Source: Litorilituus lipolyticus (GTDB lineage Bacteria > Pseudomonadota > Gammaproteobacteria > Enterobacterales > Alteromonadaceae). Taken from it: DNA of 64,000 nucleotides. The stretch spans positions 130,775 to 194,774 of the forward strand of contig NZ_SAWY01000041.1 in the NCBI RefSeq assembly GCF_006439335.1. Reading direction: 5' to 3'. The position numbers were made by a program, and so were the translations under genes. The notes beneath the pieces were generated by a model, which ran no database searches, was not told the origin of the DNA, and saw only the letters and a program-made list of their open reading frames with translations. Each line of letters starts with the position of its first letter. Within the stretch, counting starts at the first letter, position 1. Shown here in pieces: positions 29,266 to 38,941 of the stretch.

Positions 29266-29842
29266 TTAATTTGGCGGTAATAACATAGCGCAGACTGCCA
29301 CCTGACTCTAAAGGGTTAAATGGATAACAGGTGATGAGCACAAGGTTAGGGTCTTGTTCAATTATTTTTAACGCTTGTTCTTCACTGTCAATGATTTCCA
29401 TGTGTTCAACTTGGTAAAGTTGATTTTTTCCTTCTTTATCGGTGAGTGAAATAATATCTTTCATTTGTAAATCCTGTAAAAAACTAAAATGCGAATCTTT
29501 ATGGCCCGCAATAACAAAGGGTTTATTAAGAGCAAGGCGACTGTATTGGTGCATTGCGCCAGCTGAAAAGGCTAATGTTGTTGGGTCTACACCTTGCAAA
29601 ATAATCAGTTCTTTATTAAGTCGAGCAATAACCATCTTTGCCACAGGGTGGGTATCAGCCCAAGGCCAAGGTGTTATTTGCTTTGCGGTTCCTTGGCTTT
29701 GGTGCCAGCTGTAGTTAATCAGTTGCTGAGATAACCATGCTTTACAGGGGAGCCATGCACTGTGGACAATTAGTCCGAGTGCAAAGCAAGTTAGCAATGA
29801 GGCTTTAATATGCCGACGCGGTTTGAATTTATGCACTAGCAT
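29258..29842 (-). CDS. Class GN (marine proteobacterial) sortase
   Basis: The product is 194 residues from ATG 29842; a GTG nine bases upstream is also possible. An N-terminal membrane helix (SLLTCFALGLIVHSAWL) is followed by the sortase fold. Catalytic residues are readable: His in FVIAGHKDSHFSFL (about H114), Cys in LVLITCYPFNP (about C172) and Arg in GGSLRYVI (about R185). The start lies inside the upstream vWA gene (14-bp overlap), so the two are translationally coupled. This matches the marine proteobacterial class GN sortase, which acts on the VIT/vWA protein encoded beside it. The dedicated two-component system often found with it is absent here. Confidence 0.93.
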   Translation of the reverse strand: MLVHKFKPRRHIKASLLTCFALGLIVHSAWLPCKAWLSQQLINYSWHQSQGTAKQITPWPWADTHPVAKMVIARLNKELIILQGVDPTTLAFSAGAMHQYSRLALNKPFVIAGHKDSHFSFLQDLQMKDIISLTDKEGKNQLYQVEHMEIIDSEEQALKIIEQDPNLVLITCYPFNPLESGGSLRYVITAKLIS

Positions 29843-32033
29843 TTTGAGCACGCTTACATTGCCAAAAAAGCGAGAAAATGAGTAATACTAACCCTGAGAA
29901 AAATGGCGCTTGCCAACCAAGTGCTGTTTTAGGAAATGGCGTTGCTGTTTTTGCCGTTAACTGTTCTTCCATTGGTAGTGAGTGCGGAGTTTCGGGCGCC
30001 TGTTCTACAGCAATGAAACTTGAATAGGGTGATATAACTTGATGTTGTAACGAGGTTTTAAGTACTGTCTTTTTGACCGTATCAGCATCTTTTCCTGTGA
30101 CCAAACCATCGAGTAAATCGGTAATTTTAGCTTTTGCCCAAATGGTAGAAATACCTGTATGTTGCTGCTCTTTTACTAAAGATATTTCTCGATGCCATCC
30201 TTGATTTGCTAGTTCACCAAATACTTGAATACTTGCGGGCATCATTTTAGTTTTTATCGCGATTAACAAGGGTTCGCCTTGATATAGGTCTGGAATCTTA
30301 CTGGGGTATTGTTCAATGGTTCCAACATGAAGTGGTTGAAACTGTAAGTTGATATTGCGTAATGCGGGTTGACTAATTTGTGTTAACAGTTCAGTCATTT
30401 TCTTTTGTACTTGATTGACGTTGCCAATATGAGTAAAGGTGCCACGACCAAATTGTGCGGCTTTACGCATAAAATAACTGTTAGGTGCTGAGCCAATGCC
30501 GACAGTAAATAATCGCGGTAAATTGTGTGTTTGATGAATTAGTTTAAACAGCTCTAGCTCATTACTGACGGCACCATCCGTTATAAAGATAACTTGCTTA
30601 ATGGCTGCTTCGCCTAATGCGGAGGTAGTTAAAGCTTTGCTTAAAGGTTCATACATGCGCGTACCACCGTTGGCATGTAATTGATTAATAAAGTGCTTTG
30701 CTGCCTCGATGCTTTGTTGATTGATTGGTTGCGGTTGTGAAAAGCTACTTTGATAGCTTGAATTAAAGGCAATAATATTGAATTTATCATGGGGATTTAA
30801 GGTGTTTAAGGCAAACAGTAAGCTTTGTTTGGCTTGAATGATTGACGATCCTTGCATAGAGCCAGAGGTATCAATAACGAAGGTTATATGTCGAGAAAAG
30901 TCATCAGAGCTTTGCTGGTTCACTCTCTCATCCTGATCAGGAGTGAATGATAATTGCGGTGGTAAAATCATCGCTAGGGCGTAGGTTTCTTGATTAATTT
31001 CTTCCTTAAATACGGCAAGCTGTGGGGTGGCTGAAGGGCTGGCTTGCCACTGTAAAATAAAATCTTTATTCATTACGGTTTGCCCCTTGCTGAGTTTAAT
31101 GGACATAGGACGAGCAATAGCGGAGGTTGAATTATATTCTTCGTCATTAGGTGTGCTCTTCACGCTATTACTCAATATGGGAAAGGTTTGAATATCATGG
31201 GAAGGGCTCTTGATAGCGGCTAATGGAACGCCCGCATTTAAGCTGATTGACAGTTGAATATTTTGCTTATTGTTTTTGCTACCAGAAAAAGCGAGTTGTT
31301 CAGCCATTGAGCCTTCTAAGCCTTGTTGGCTATTGACTCTGTTTGGTTGATATCTTGGGGTGATATTCATTGGAAAACGAAGACTAAACATATCGTTTTT
31401 AAAATCAATATGCTGGTAATAGGTTAACGTTACTGTAATTTGTTCTTTAGCAGCGATGTTCGCTATTTTATTGGTGAACAGGTTGGGGCGGTGTTGCTCT
31501 ACTAAACTTGCTTTTTTGCCGCTTTTTAATGCTTTTTGAAACACTTTCTTGGCTTGGCTTTTTTCCATAATTTTGCCAATGATTTTTCTTTCACCAATTT
31601 GCACTTTTAGTTGATTTACGGCTGAATTATCAGGCAGAGGAAACGCGTAAATTGCATTAATCAGCTGATCACTTTGGTTTAAAAATGATTGCTCAACGGT
31701 GACTTTGGCAATAAGCCCATTGATGTCAAAACTTGCCCTTGAGTTCATTAATAGGGCAGATTTATTATAAGTAGAGTGCTTTTCTGTTTGGTTAAGAGGG
31801 AGGTGCTCATTAAATAATAGTTGCCCTGTACCGACATCATTGAGTAATGAAGCATGCCTTTGGGCACTATCAAAGTTAACACGTTGAGCATAGCTTTTAT
31901 TTAAATTAAACAACGCCCCAACAATAACGGTTATACATAAAACGACGATGGGCCATTTTCGACGCGGCTTTTTGTATTGATGATAACTTTGATAATAAAT
32001 AGACTGTTTTTCTTTTGGCGTTGCTTTGATCAC
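29829..32033 (-). CDS. VIT/vWA marine proteobacterial sortase target protein
   Basis: The product is 734 residues. The GTG at 32033 is chosen because AAGGAG lies seven bases upstream. After a basic segment comes one membrane helix (WPIVVLCITVIVGALFNL), a VIT domain (FDINGLIAKVTVEQSF, NAIYAFPLPDNSAVNQLKV), and a von Willebrand A domain with the metal-binding DxSxS motif (FVIDTSGSMQGSS). Near the C-terminus is the sorting signal: FPKTALG followed by a hydrophobic helix and a KRAQ tail, an LPxTG-like motif of this family. It should be cleaved and attached by the adjacent sortase at the cell surface. Role is probably adhesion or protein contact, but is unproven. Confidence 0.93.
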   Translation of the reverse strand: MIKATPKEKQSIYYQSYHQYKKPRRKWPIVVLCITVIVGALFNLNKSYAQRVNFDSAQRHASLLNDVGTGQLLFNEHLPLNQTEKHSTYNKSALLMNSRASFDINGLIAKVTVEQSFLNQSDQLINAIYAFPLPDNSAVNQLKVQIGERKIIGKIMEKSQAKKVFQKALKSGKKASLVEQHRPNLFTNKIANIAAKEQITVTLTYYQHIDFKNDMFSLRFPMNITPRYQPNRVNSQQGLEGSMAEQLAFSGSKNNKQNIQLSISLNAGVPLAAIKSPSHDIQTFPILSNSVKSTPNDEEYNSTSAIARPMSIKLSKGQTVMNKDFILQWQASPSATPQLAVFKEEINQETYALAMILPPQLSFTPDQDERVNQQSSDDFSRHITFVIDTSGSMQGSSIIQAKQSLLFALNTLNPHDKFNIIAFNSSYQSSFSQPQPINQQSIEAAKHFINQLHANGGTRMYEPLSKALTTSALGEAAIKQVIFITDGAVSNELELFKLIHQTHNLPRLFTVGIGSAPNSYFMRKAAQFGRGTFTHIGNVNQVQKKMTELLTQISQPALRNINLQFQPLHVGTIEQYPSKIPDLYQGEPLLIAIKTKMMPASIQVFGELANQGWHREISLVKEQQHTGISTIWAKAKITDLLDGLVTGKDADTVKKTVLKTSLQHQVISPYSSFIAVEQAPETPHSLPMEEQLTAKTATPFPKTALGWQAPFFSGLVLLIFSLFWQCKRAQNASA

Positions 32034-32219
32034 GTTAATTCTCCTTGAAGTATTAACGATTATTAAAACAAGCAACTTAGGCGCATTTTCGACAGAAATA
32101 TGGCAATTTGCTGAGCAATAGTGGCGAAATAATGGCAATGGCCTCGGTTAGGGCTATCTATATTGCTTAGCTAATTTTATAATTGACACTTCTCAAAGTA
32201 ATAACGGTAAGGAATTGTG

Positions 32220-32711
32220 ATGTATAGCGAAGAAGAGTATCAAAATAACCCACTTCACGGTGTTAAGTTAGAAGAGGTGTTAACTCAGTTAGTTGATCAT
32301 TACGGTTGGGAAATATTATTCGCTTACCTAAATTTAAATTGCTTTAAGACCAATCCAAGTATTAAGTCGAGTTTAAAGTTTTTAAAGAAAACCGATTGGG
32401 CAAAAGATAAGGTTGAAGCGTTCTATCTTTATCAATTTAAAAGCTTACCTAAAGCTGACAATGAACAATTTGAAAAGCCACCTCGTGATCGCATTGTTCC
32501 TATGCACCAAAAGCCTGGCGAGCCTGCAGAATTGAGTCTTGAAGATGCTGAAAAGTTAAGACTTAAAAGAGCTAAAAAAACGCGAGAAAGAGCATCTGGA
32601 AAAGCTAATCCATGGGGAGATAAACCCGCAGATCCTTGGGGTAAAAAATCAAATAATACCTCAAGTAATAAAACAACGAATAAAGCAAAGCATAATCCTT
32701 GGGGCGAGTAA
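32220..32711 (+). CDS. DUF2132 (VF530 family) protein with NPWG-repeat tail
   Basis: The product is 163 residues. ATG 32220 follows TAAGGA at a good distance. Residues 1-75 match the VF530/DUF2132 family ([46 protein letters not shown]), a small helical domain suggested to bind DNA. The remainder is a Lys/Asn-rich, apparently disordered tail with three [N/D]PWG motifs. Most family members are much shorter and lack this tail. The biological role is not established. Confidence 0.82.
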   Translation: MYSEEEYQNNPLHGVKLEEVLTQLVDHYGWEILFAYLNLNCFKTNPSIKSSLKFLKKTDWAKDKVEAFYLYQFKSLPKADNEQFEKPPRDRIVPMHQKPGEPAELSLEDAEKLRLKRAKKTRERASGKANPWGDKPADPWGKKSNNTSSNKTTNKAKHNPWGE

Positions 32712-32756
32712 TTAGTTGCAGCTTAGCATCTTGCTCATAAACTAAAGGATTTCATC

Positions 32757-33629
32757 ATGCGTATCTTAGCTATTCTAATCATGTTGCTTTGCAGCTTTGG
32801 CGCAAATTTTCAGGCCATAGGCTTGGAAAGCAGAACGCCATTTGAAATACCTCGAAGCCAAGTTGTTGAAATACAAGATAGCCATGTAAAGCGTAGCTAT
32901 TCGTTATTTATTAAGCTGCCAAAGTCTTATGAGCGCTCACCTCAGCAGCATTATCCAGTTATTTATTTAACCGACGCATTGTATAGTTTTCAGCTTGTAT
33001 CAGGTGCAACTCGTTACCCTATGAATAGTGGCAAAATGGCTGAGGCGATTATTGTAGGGATTTCTTATGAAAAAGATTCTAGAGGCGATACAAGTCGCGT
33101 TTATGATTATACGCCTGTAAAAAGCCCTTTATGGCGAAAGGATACCGGCGGTGCTGAGAAGTTTATTCGATTTATTGAAAGTGATGTTTTTAATTATATT
33201 GAAAATAATTACCGTGCAGACTCCAACAATAGGGTTTTTGTAGGAAATTCATTAGGCGGCTTACTCGGAAGTTATATTTTATTAACTAAGCCTGAGCTAT
33301 TTCGTCATTATATTATTGGAAGCCCCTCTTATTGGTTTCATAACAAAAGCATTTTTGATTTAGCTGAGCCATTGCTTGCTAAAAGTCGAGGGGGTGAGGC
33401 TAATGTTTTTATTGCCATTGGTGAACGTGAAACAAAAGCGTTAGAAAGCCAATATACTATGGTGGAAGATGCCCAAGATTTTTATAAATTACTCACTAAA
33501 TGGCAGAAAGCTGAAGGAAATCATGAGATTAAATCTAAGCTATTTATCATTCCGCATGCTAACCATCAAACCGCTTTTCCAACTACGGTAACTCAAGGGT
33601 TATATTGGGCATTAGCCGAAAATGAATAG
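32757..33629 (+). CDS. Secreted alpha/beta-hydrolase esterase (Fes/IroE-like, PF00756)
   Basis: The product is 290 residues. A signal peptide (MRILAILIMLLCSFGANFQA) precedes an esterase-D type hydrolase. YPVIYLTDALYSFQLV and VFVGNSLGGLLGSYILL (nucleophile elbow GNSLGG) are diagnostic, and PHANHQTAFP near the C-terminus supplies the catalytic histidine. It may act on siderophore or other acyl esters in the periplasm; no siderophore genes are nearby, so the substrate is unknown. Confidence 0.85.
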   Translation: MRILAILIMLLCSFGANFQAIGLESRTPFEIPRSQVVEIQDSHVKRSYSLFIKLPKSYERSPQQHYPVIYLTDALYSFQLVSGATRYPMNSGKMAEAIIVGISYEKDSRGDTSRVYDYTPVKSPLWRKDTGGAEKFIRFIESDVFNYIENNYRADSNNRVFVGNSLGGLLGSYILLTKPELFRHYIIGSPSYWFHNKSIFDLAEPLLAKSRGGEANVFIAIGERETKALESQYTMVEDAQDFYKLLTKWQKAEGNHEIKSKLFIIPHANHQTAFPTTVTQGLYWALAENE

Positions 33630-33682
33630 CTTAGGAAAATCAAAGTGCTATTAACGTGCTAATCATTTATGCACTGAGTTTG

Positions 33683-34954
33683 TTAAGGTCCTATTGGCCA
33701 TATCATGGTGATTTTAGCACCTGACGATGCATTGTTAATGATAGTAAGTTCACCGCCATGGTTACGTGCAATTTCTGCACATAATGACAAGCCTATGCCT
33801 GAACCATGGTGTTTTGTTGTATAAAACGGGGTTAGGGCGTTATCTAAATTAGCAAAACCAGGACCATTATCAACTATTTCGATAACTTGTTTTTCATGCT
33901 GGAAGTAAGTTTTGATGTTAATTTCACAATGCTCTTTATCACATGCTTCATGTGCATTTTTAAATAAATTAATTAAAATTTGAGACATTTGTTTACTATC
34001 GGCAAAACACTGTTCATTACCTTGTAAACTCACTTTACATTGGCCTAAAGTCATTGATTTTGCTTCATCAACTACTTCATTAAAATTGAACCAAGTACTC
34101 TTTGGAGCCGGTAATTGACTTAATTGAGTGTATTCTTCAATAAAACTGAGTAAGCGATTACTTCGTTGCTGTATCCTTTGAAGTACTAGCTTTACTTGTT
34201 CTTCATTAAACGTATCTGTCGATAATAATGTATCGGCCATTGATGCCATCGGTGTTAAAGAGTTACGTAGTTCATGGGCAAGTACGCGTATTAAGTTCTG
34301 TTGAGTTGCGCTTTGTTGCTGATGTAAAGGTTTAGAAATATCTAATGCTGAGAAGATATGGCATTTTTTATTTTGGTATAAATAACTAATGCTCTGACAT
34401 TGCCACTGATGATCAAATTGAGGATGAGATAGTCGATCGTGTTCTAAAAGAAACCCCAATTCACTTGCTAAGGAACCCATTAACATAGGTTGTTGAATTT
34501 TTTCTTTCATTGCTGTGTTGCGGTAGGTGAGCTTATTCTCTTCATCGAATAAACAAACCGGGATTGGCCAAGAATCGAGTATATGACTGAGTAAGCTTTC
34601 CAAGCTTTGGCTCTGTTGATTTTTATGCTGGCTTGTCATGGCTAAGCTAGCAATTTCTCGTTGCAATTCTGCCAGTAAATTATCTTGGTGCTGTGCTTTA
34701 AACTTTAAGGTAACGTCACCTTCTTTTAATACCTGTGTATATGTAGTGAGTTGCATAATGGTGTCTCGCCATAAGTGAACTCCTTGCCATGCTAACCAAA
34801 TTAACGGATAAGAAATAACGAAAACTAGCGTCGCAATAGCAAGTAAACTCCAGCCTAAGTGCCACACCAATGCGGTACTTAAAGCGAGAATTATTAAGAC
34901 TAAACAGGATAGGGTAAATAAAAGCCAATGTTCGTGGCTAAATTTATGCTTCAT
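33683..34954 (-). CDS. NtrY/AtoS-like membrane histidine kinase
   Basis: The product is 423 residues. Two membrane helices lie near the N-terminus (LLFTLSCLVLIILALSTALV, LLAIATLVFVISYPLIWLAW). A HAMP-like/PAS-like stretch follows (PVCLFDEENKLTYRN). The HisKA motif is RVLAHELRNSLTPM with His at about 227, and the ATPase domain has LFKNAHEAC, EIVDNGPGF and GSGIGLSLCAEIARNHGG. The ATG at 34954 overlaps the upstream response regulator gene by 11 bp, so the two are coupled. It should phosphorylate the sigma-54 activator encoded just before it, in response to an unknown envelope signal. Confidence 0.9.
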   Translation of the reverse strand: MKHKFSHEHWLLFTLSCLVLIILALSTALVWHLGWSLLAIATLVFVISYPLIWLAWQGVHLWRDTIMQLTTYTQVLKEGDVTLKFKAQHQDNLLAELQREIASLAMTSQHKNQQSQSLESLLSHILDSWPIPVCLFDEENKLTYRNTAMKEKIQQPMLMGSLASELGFLLEHDRLSHPQFDHQWQCQSISYLYQNKKCHIFSALDISKPLHQQQSATQQNLIRVLAHELRNSLTPMASMADTLLSTDTFNEEQVKLVLQRIQQRSNRLLSFIEEYTQLSQLPAPKSTWFNFNEVVDEAKSMTLGQCKVSLQGNEQCFADSKQMSQILINLFKNAHEACDKEHCEINIKTYFQHEKQVIEIVDNGPGFANLDNALTPFYTTKHHGSGIGLSLCAEIARNHGGELTIINNASSGAKITMIWPIGP

Positions 34955-36311
34955 ATTGAATGCCAAATTTTTCTAATCGACGGTATAAAGCGTTGCGAGA
35001 AATGTCTAGTAATTTAGCCGCTTCACTTACTTGTCCGCTGCTTACCTTCAAGGCTTTCTCTATAAGTTGTTGCTCAGCCGCTTCTAGAGGTTGTAAGGTA
35101 ATATCTCCAGCTGCTTTGTTGGTGGTTTGTTCTATCATCAACTGCTTGTCATCAATGCTATCTGTCATTGCAAGTAATACAGCTCGTTCGATAACATGAC
35201 TTAATTCACGTACATTCCCTGGCCAACTATGTTGCTTGAGTTTTTTTAATGCATTGTCTGTAAAGGCAAGTGGTGCTTTCTTGTATTTTTGGCAAAACAA
35301 AGCAATAAAGTGCTCTGACAGAGGTTGAATATCTTCAATACGATCTTTTAAAGCGGGTAAGGTGATAACCAAGGTATTTAAACGATAAAGTAAATCTTGA
35401 CGAAATTTATCTTCATCAATGAGCTTATCGAGATCAGCATTAGTTGCGCTAATTAATCGAACATTCGTCGTTTGAGTTTGGCTGGAACCTAGTACTTCGA
35501 ATTGACCTGTTTCTAATACTCGTAATAATTTAGGTTGTAATGATATTGGTAATGAGCCAATTTCATCGAAAAATAATGTACCTTTATCAGCTAAGGTGAA
35601 ACGACCTGTTCTATGTTGTTTGGCATCGGTAAAGGCCCCTTTTTGGTGACCAAACAATTCACTTTCAAATAGGTTCTCTGGAATCGCCGCCATATTTACC
35701 GTAATTAACGGTTCATGTTGACGTAATGATAATTGATGAATTCGCTCTGCAAGTTGTGATTTTCCGGTGCCGTTCTCGCCTAAAATGAGTACGTTAGCGT
35801 CTGTTGGCGCAATTTGCTCAACTAGCTGTTCTATTTGTTGCATGCTCTGAGATTGACTGACCCAATGCTTATTGGTTTCATTAGAAAGTAATTGTTTAAA
35901 CCCTTGGTTTTGTTGAGTTACTTTAGATAATTTTAGTTGTTGTTCAATACTATTTAGCAGCTTAATTTTATTCCAAGGTTTTTCAATAAAGTCATTTGCA
36001 CCGTTTTGTAAACCTTCAACAGCTAATTCAATAGAGCCCCAAGCCGTCATTAAAATTACCGGTATAGCTAAAGGCTTTAATTGCGCTAGAATCGCTAAAC
36101 CTTCTTGTCCGCTTGTGGTATCGAGTGAAAAATTCATATCGAGCAAAACTAAGTCAGGTTGTTGGCTTTGTGCCTTTATTGTGATCTCTTTTGCGTTACT
36201 TGCTTCAATAATTTTATAACCATGTGCGCTTAATAATAAATTTAGCGCTAAACGAATATCTTCATCATCGTCGGCTATTAATATGGTGGCGTTGAGCATA
36301 CAGTTTTCCAT
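34944..36311 (-). CDS. NtrC-family sigma-54-dependent response regulator
   Basis: The product is 455 residues: a receiver domain (IADDDEDIRLALN, LVLLDMNF with Asp at about 58, VILMTAWG, EKPW), an AAA+ domain (GENGTGKSQLAERIH Walker A; GTLFFDEIGSLP Walker B; LYRLN) and a C-terminal Fis-type helix-turn-helix (VSEAAKLLDISRNALYRRLEKF). The sigma-54 contact loop reads GAFTDA instead of GAFTGA, a known natural variant. Two in-frame ATG codons (36311 and 36299) are possible starts. The likely target is the divergently grouped ABC operon upstream, which has a sigma-54 promoter at 40988-41004. Confidence 0.93.
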   Translation of the reverse strand: MENCMLNATILIADDDEDIRLALNLLLSAHGYKIIEASNAKEITIKAQSQQPDLVLLDMNFSLDTTSGQEGLAILAQLKPLAIPVILMTAWGSIELAVEGLQNGANDFIEKPWNKIKLLNSIEQQLKLSKVTQQNQGFKQLLSNETNKHWVSQSQSMQQIEQLVEQIAPTDANVLILGENGTGKSQLAERIHQLSLRQHEPLITVNMAAIPENLFESELFGHQKGAFTDAKQHRTGRFTLADKGTLFFDEIGSLPISLQPKLLRVLETGQFEVLGSSQTQTTNVRLISATNADLDKLIDEDKFRQDLLYRLNTLVITLPALKDRIEDIQPLSEHFIALFCQKYKKAPLAFTDNALKKLKQHSWPGNVRELSHVIERAVLLAMTDSIDDKQLMIEQTTNKAAGDITLQPLEAAEQQLIEKALKVSSGQVSEAAKLLDISRNALYRRLEKFGIQYEA

Positions 36312-36319
36312 TCTTAAGT

Positions 36320-36350
36320 AAAAAAGGGAAACGCTTTGGGCGCTTCCCTT
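36320..36350 (-). terminator. Terminator after the ABC permease gene (minus strand)
   Basis: Read on the minus strand, AAGGGAA-GCG pairs with CGC-TTCCCTT with one internal mismatch, followed by TTTTTT. It separates the ABC operon from the two-component genes. Confidence 0.75.
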
Positions 36351-36445
36351 AAGATTTTATCATAGCCTATTAATAGCTATGGTCATAGCGTTCAGTTAGA
36401 AATCAAAAAACATAGCTTACTGATTTCTAGAGATTATGTTGACGT

Positions 36446-38941
36446 TTATTCTTCCCTTAGGGCTTGCATAGGATCGCTACGTATTACACGCCATGCAGGT
36501 AATATTACCGAAATAAGCACAATAATAATCAAGGCAACATCGAGTAATGTCATCGCCAACCAATTGAAGTTAGGCAACATCTCAAGTGTTTGTTCCATGT
36601 GTTGGTAGGCAAAAACAGAAAAAATAAACCCTAAGCCAAGTCCTAAAGCTAACATGATTAGGGCATCTTTAAGAATGAATTTGACTAATCTCGACTGCTT
36701 AGCACCTGTTGCCATGCGAACCGCTAATTCATATTTTCGATGGTTTGTAGTCATTTGCGTTAAACCTGCAACACCTATGGCAGCTAAAAATAATGTTAAT
36801 GCTGTCATGGTTAATACCACCCATAAACTTACTCGTTGATTTAATGTTTGTGTTAACCAAATGTCGTGTAGGCTCTGTACTTGTAAATTGGTTAACCTTG
36901 GATGTTGACGCTTTAATTCACTATCGATCATCTCTGGCGTGATATTTTTGCCCTCAGGCATCATTACCGTTAACTGTATATTGCCACCGACTCGAATGCG
37001 ATGTGAATAAACAGCAGGTAAACCAAGAGGCTCAGCGATCCCTGTTTGGCTAATGGTATCTGCTACTATGCCGTTTATAATTGTTGCAGGTGCTTCGGGA
37101 TCTTGACTTGTTTGAAATGTTTTTCCAATGACTTCTTGATAACTGAGTGCTGGAAATAAAGTTTTAGCCATGCTGGCATCTATGACAACGCGATTTTCGT
37201 TATTATCAATTTGTGCTTGGGTTAAGTTAGCCCCTGCTAGCATTTCGATATTAAAGGTAGTGAAAAAGTTTGCACTTAAACTTCTGACTTGATGAACAAC
37301 ACGTTGACCACCATTCTCGTTATTCCTAAAAGCGCTTACTTGCAACGAGCCAGACAATGGACCGTAATCGGCAACCACCACTTCACTATTTGCGACTTGT
37401 TTTTCAATAAGAGCACTTAAGTTATTCAAAAGCTGTTTAGTTTCACTTTTGCCATAATCTTCAAAGTCATTCAATTGAGTGATGTATTCATCATCACTGA
37501 CTGATAGAGATATATTATAGCTATTGCCAATATCATACCCGAGTTCTTGATAAACGGCCTGATAGCTTTGCATTGCGACCATAACAGAAGCCGTTAATAA
37601 GATAGAAGCGATTGATAATTGGAAAATCATTAATACTCGGCTTAACCATTGATTACTTTGCGCTTGGATACCTTTACCACTGCTATTTAAGTTGTTGGCT
37701 AATGCATGCTTGTCTATGTCGACTATAGCTAAAGCACTAAATAAAACACTTAATAAGAAAATAATAAGTACCGAAGCTAAAATAGTTAGACCATTAATCG
37801 TGATGGCATCGATCATTGGTAAACTATCTCCTGCGATTAATGGCAAGCTTCTTAATGCCCAACCCGTCACTAATAACCCTGTTATAGCTGCCAGTATAAA
37901 ACTCGGTAAGTTTTCAAGTAACACTAATGTGCGGACTTTGTTTAAACTAGCACCTAAACTAATTTGAATAGCAAACTCTTTGGTTCTACTTTGGTAGTGG
38001 GCAATAAAGAGGTTTAGTAAGTTTAGGGTTGCCATTAACAATAAACCCGTTACGGCAGCAAATAAGGCCACAATCAATCCTTCGCTTTCTCCTAGTAAGT
38101 TGCTGCGATAGTCACTCGCTTTAACTACTTTTTTAGTATTCGATAAAAAATCTAGGAACATTTGTACTTGATCACCAGATACATTCTGACTGACATAATC
38201 TGTTAACCAAGCATCAGTTTGTTCTTTGGTTGGGAGGATAGCTTGACCGTTTGGTGATTTAAGAATTAAAAAGTCAATTTCATTTCTTATTGCGCCAACG
38301 CTATCTTGCTGTTGTTTCACTTGCGCTAGATTAGCAATAAACCAAACTTGCTGAGGCAGTATCGCAGGGCCACTTTTTACTGCCATGACATCTTCAATTA
38401 CACCAGCAATTATATAGTTTTGATTTGCTATGCTGATTTGTTTGCCAAGAACAGATTTTTGACCGCCATAAGCTTGTTGCCATAGCGAATTAGAGATCCA
38501 AATATATTTTTCAGGGGCTTCAATTGTAACATCGTCACCCAATAATAATTGGCTTCCTAGTACTGAGGTTATGTTACTTGAGGCATCATACCGGGTTGTA
38601 GTATAGGTGATATTGTTGATTTCAATATCTTGTTCTGCCGGCGCAATAGCTGCCCATTCTCCTAAATCTTTAAATTGCTCGCTAAAGGCAATTAAGCGGT
38701 TCATATTCCAATACGATACACTTAAGGTATCTGACATTTGAAAGCGATACTCATAGGTTTGTAAATGTGCTTCTTCTTTAACACCTTGCAATGGCTGATG
38801 CAGAAACGTTGAAGCAATTGCAATGACAGTAAGCACTGCACCTAATGTTAACCCTAGCGTTAAAATTAATGGAATACTTAGCCTTGGAATAGAAAATATT
38901 CTGACAATTCCTTGATAGAGTGATTTTTTCATTAAACTCAT
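36446..38941 (-). CDS. MacB/FtsX-type ABC transporter permease with two FtsX domains
   Basis: The product is 831 residues. One N-terminal helix (LSIPLILTLGLTLGAVLTVIAIA) is followed by a periplasmic MacB_PCD-type domain, a three-helix FtsX domain (about residues 285-415), a fourth helix, a second periplasmic domain and a second C-terminal FtsX domain ending in PAWRVIRSDPMQALREE. This duplicated arrangement of about eight helices is like that of the predicted FtsX-like permeases, not the four-helix MacB. No ATPase domain is fused. The start ATG overlaps the ATPase stop as ATGA. It probably moves a peptide, lipid or signal across the envelope using mechanotransmission, with the adaptor; substrate unknown. 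Confidence 0.9.
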   Translation of the reverse strand: MSLMKKSLYQGIVRIFSIPRLSIPLILTLGLTLGAVLTVIAIASTFLHQPLQGVKEEAHLQTYEYRFQMSDTLSVSYWNMNRLIAFSEQFKDLGEWAAIAPAEQDIEINNITYTTTRYDASSNITSVLGSQLLLGDDVTIEAPEKYIWISNSLWQQAYGGQKSVLGKQISIANQNYIIAGVIEDVMAVKSGPAILPQQVWFIANLAQVKQQQDSVGAIRNEIDFLILKSPNGQAILPTKEQTDAWLTDYVSQNVSGDQVQMFLDFLSNTKKVVKASDYRSNLLGESEGLIVALFAAVTGLLLMATLNLLNLFIAHYQSRTKEFAIQISLGASLNKVRTLVLLENLPSFILAAITGLLVTGWALRSLPLIAGDSLPMIDAITINGLTILASVLIIFLLSVLFSALAIVDIDKHALANNLNSSGKGIQAQSNQWLSRVLMIFQLSIASILLTASVMVAMQSYQAVYQELGYDIGNSYNISLSVSDDEYITQLNDFEDYGKSETKQLLNNLSALIEKQVANSEVVVADYGPLSGSLQVSAFRNNENGGQRVVHQVRSLSANFFTTFNIEMLAGANLTQAQIDNNENRVVIDASMAKTLFPALSYQEVIGKTFQTSQDPEAPATIINGIVADTISQTGIAEPLGLPAVYSHRIRVGGNIQLTVMMPEGKNITPEMIDSELKRQHPRLTNLQVQSLHDIWLTQTLNQRVSLWVVLTMTALTLFLAAIGVAGLTQMTTNHRKYELAVRMATGAKQSRLVKFILKDALIMLALGLGLGFIFSVFAYQHMEQTLEMLPNFNWLAMTLLDVALIIIVLISVILPAWRVIRSDPMQALREE

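Noticed and set aside
29849-29851. GTG at 29851 as the sortase start
   Set aside because: The ATG nine bases later is the more usual choice; no ribosome binding site favours the GTG. Not excluded.
32034-32138. Longer N-terminus for the vWA protein from ATG 32138
   Set aside because: AAGGAG lies just before the GTG at 32033, and the extra residues have no family pattern.
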